This document shows positions 6,429 to 6,762 of a stretch of DNA of 6,762 bases, one piece after another. A program made the position numbers and the translations under genes. Location of the stretch: NCBI GenBank assembly GCA_946402475.1, contig CAMIWP010000063.1, positions 1 to 6,762 of the forward strand, read 5' to 3'. The first letter of the stretch is position 1. The number at the start of each line of letters is the position of its first letter. A model generated the notes under the pieces. The model had not been told where the DNA came from and did no database searches. It was given only the letters and a program-made list of their open reading frames with translations. Source of the stretch: an uncultured Selenomonadaceae bacterium (GTDB lineage: Bacteria > Bacillota_C > Negativicutes > Selenomonadales > Selenomonadaceae).

Positions 6429-6447
6429 TTTTTATTTATTGTATAAT
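6419..6447 (+). promoter_or_regulatory. Probable promoter of the small divergent gene
   Basis: TTGAAC (6419-6424) and a perfect TATAAT (6442-6447) are separated by exactly 17 bases, the optimal spacing, in an AT-rich stretch. A start near 6454 would give a leader of about 24 bases before the TTG start codon. This is the best-looking promoter in the window and probably strong when not repressed. Confidence 0.7.
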
Positions 6448-6465
6448 GAGTTAAATAACCCAATC

Positions 6466-6471
6466 GAGGTG
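6466..6471 (+). promoter_or_regulatory. Ribosome binding site deciding a TTG start
   Basis: GAGGTG lies six bases before TTG 6478. No ATG in the same frame is available near it, so this site is the main reason for placing the small gene's start here. Confidence 0.65.
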
Positions 6472-6477
6472 AAGACA

Positions 6478-6708
6478 TTGAAAGACAAGTCGGACATCCT
6501 TGTAAAATTAGCCAGAAAGATACGCCCCTTGCCCTTAACGGACTACGAAGTCGAAGTTCTCCTAAGCTTGTCAGCAGAGTATGATCGCCTGAAAGAAAAC
6601 GCGCAGCCTGCGCTGAGAAAGAGGGGCGGTCGCTTCACAGAGGAAAGTGACATGATGAGCAGGGAGAAGCGTCCCGCCCAAAAAGCCTCCTTGGGCACGA
6701 GAGGTTAG
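6478..6708 (+). CDS. Small basic protein of unknown function, divergent from XRE repressor
   Basis: I do not recognise this 76-residue protein. Residues 1-41 look helical, with heptad-like leucines (DILVKLARKI, then DYEVEVLLSLSAEYDRLKE). Residues 42-76 are rich in Arg, Lys, Gly and Ser and look unstructured. There is no signal peptide or membrane segment. The frame is open upstream to a TTG at 6439, but that codon overlaps the -10 box. The TTG at 6478 is chosen instead because GAGGTG (6466-6471) precedes it by six bases and the promoter sits at the right distance. Its position beside an XRE regulator, with a strong, probably repressed promoter, suggests a gene controlled by that repressor, as in phage early genes or toxin-type modules; neither role can be shown from sequence. 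The stop overlaps that of a possible minus-strand gene. Confidence 0.6.
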   Translation: MKDKSDILVKLARKIRPLPLTDYEVEVLLSLSAEYDRLKENAQPALRKRGGRFTEESDMMSREKRPAQKASLGTRG

Positions 6709-6762
6709 CGTGCCTTCGCGAAGATCATGACGTCGGGAACCACAAGCTCGGATGCAAAAATC
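6705..6762 (-). CDS. Possible 3' end of a minus-strand gene (18 codons)
   Basis: A minus-strand frame open to the right edge ends at TAA (6707-6705) and encodes IFASELVVPDVMIFAKAR. Most codons end in G or C, as in the confident genes here, and the sequence looks like a folded C-terminal strand. No family can be named from 18 residues. The TAA overlaps the TAG of the plus-strand small gene (TTAG at 6705-6708), a tail-to-tail arrangement. An open frame this short can occur by chance. Confidence 0.3.
   Translation of the reverse strand, partial: IFASELVVPDVMIFAKAR

Noticed and set aside
6347..6478. A longer N-terminus for the XRE repressor starting at 6478
   Set aside because: The extension would cover both divergent promoters and the XRE ribosome site, and the HTH domain already begins normally at the GTG at 6346.
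1..6762. CRISPR array, tRNA or rRNA gene, insertion sequence or transposase
   Set aside because: No regularly spaced repeats, cloverleaf-like segment, rRNA-like stretch, transposase motif or paired terminal repeats with target duplication were seen on either strand.

Overview
The window looks like a chromosomal segment of a moderately GC-rich anaerobe-type Firmicute. Negativicutes (Selenomonas/Veillonella relatives) is my best guess, inferred from protein style, GC-ending codons, strong AGGAGG-type ribosome sites, a lipoprotein solute-binding protein and the CsoR/XRE protein types. This is an impression and not a database result.

Left part (1-2661, all minus strand, so read right to left): a CsoR/RcnR-family metal-sensing repressor gene (2332-2661) ends at a strong terminator. 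It is followed by an ABC importer operon of the nickel/peptide class: permease B (nikB-like, 1296-2234), permease C (nikC-like, 472-1299, with an ATGA stop/start overlap) and the first 153 codons of the lipoprotein solute-binding protein (nikA-like, 1-459), which leaves the window. The ATPase genes, if present, lie beyond the left edge. The repressor carries a His-Cys-His-Cys ligand set with the same spacing as the nickel sensor InrS, which fits nickel as the shared theme.

Middle (2662-5824): a leader/intergenic region of about 300 bp separates the repressor from a divergently transcribed plus-strand gene (2960-5824). That gene encodes a 954-residue membrane signalling protein: signal peptide, two periplasmic SBP_bac_3-like domains, one transmembrane helix, a degenerate GGDEF domain and an EAL domain with all catalytic residues. 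It is probably a c-di-GMP phosphodiesterase controlled by an external small-molecule ligand.

Right part (5825-6762): a terminator hairpin separates the phosphodiesterase gene from a convergent XRE-family repressor gene (5894-6346, minus). A small unknown gene (6478-6708, plus, TTG start) diverges from it. The two face each other across a compact pair of promoters whose -35 boxes both lie in GTTGAA elements in inverted orientation, which is the layout of a phage- or element-style repressor switch. The repressor gene contains a perfect 14+1+14 palindrome inside its coding sequence. The last 58 bases may hold the 3' end of another minus-strand gene whose stop codon overlaps that of the small gene.

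The strongest leads are the intragenic palindrome, the divergent XRE switch with its unknown partner, and the InrS-like sensor beside an import operon, where the known regulatory logic does not fit simply.
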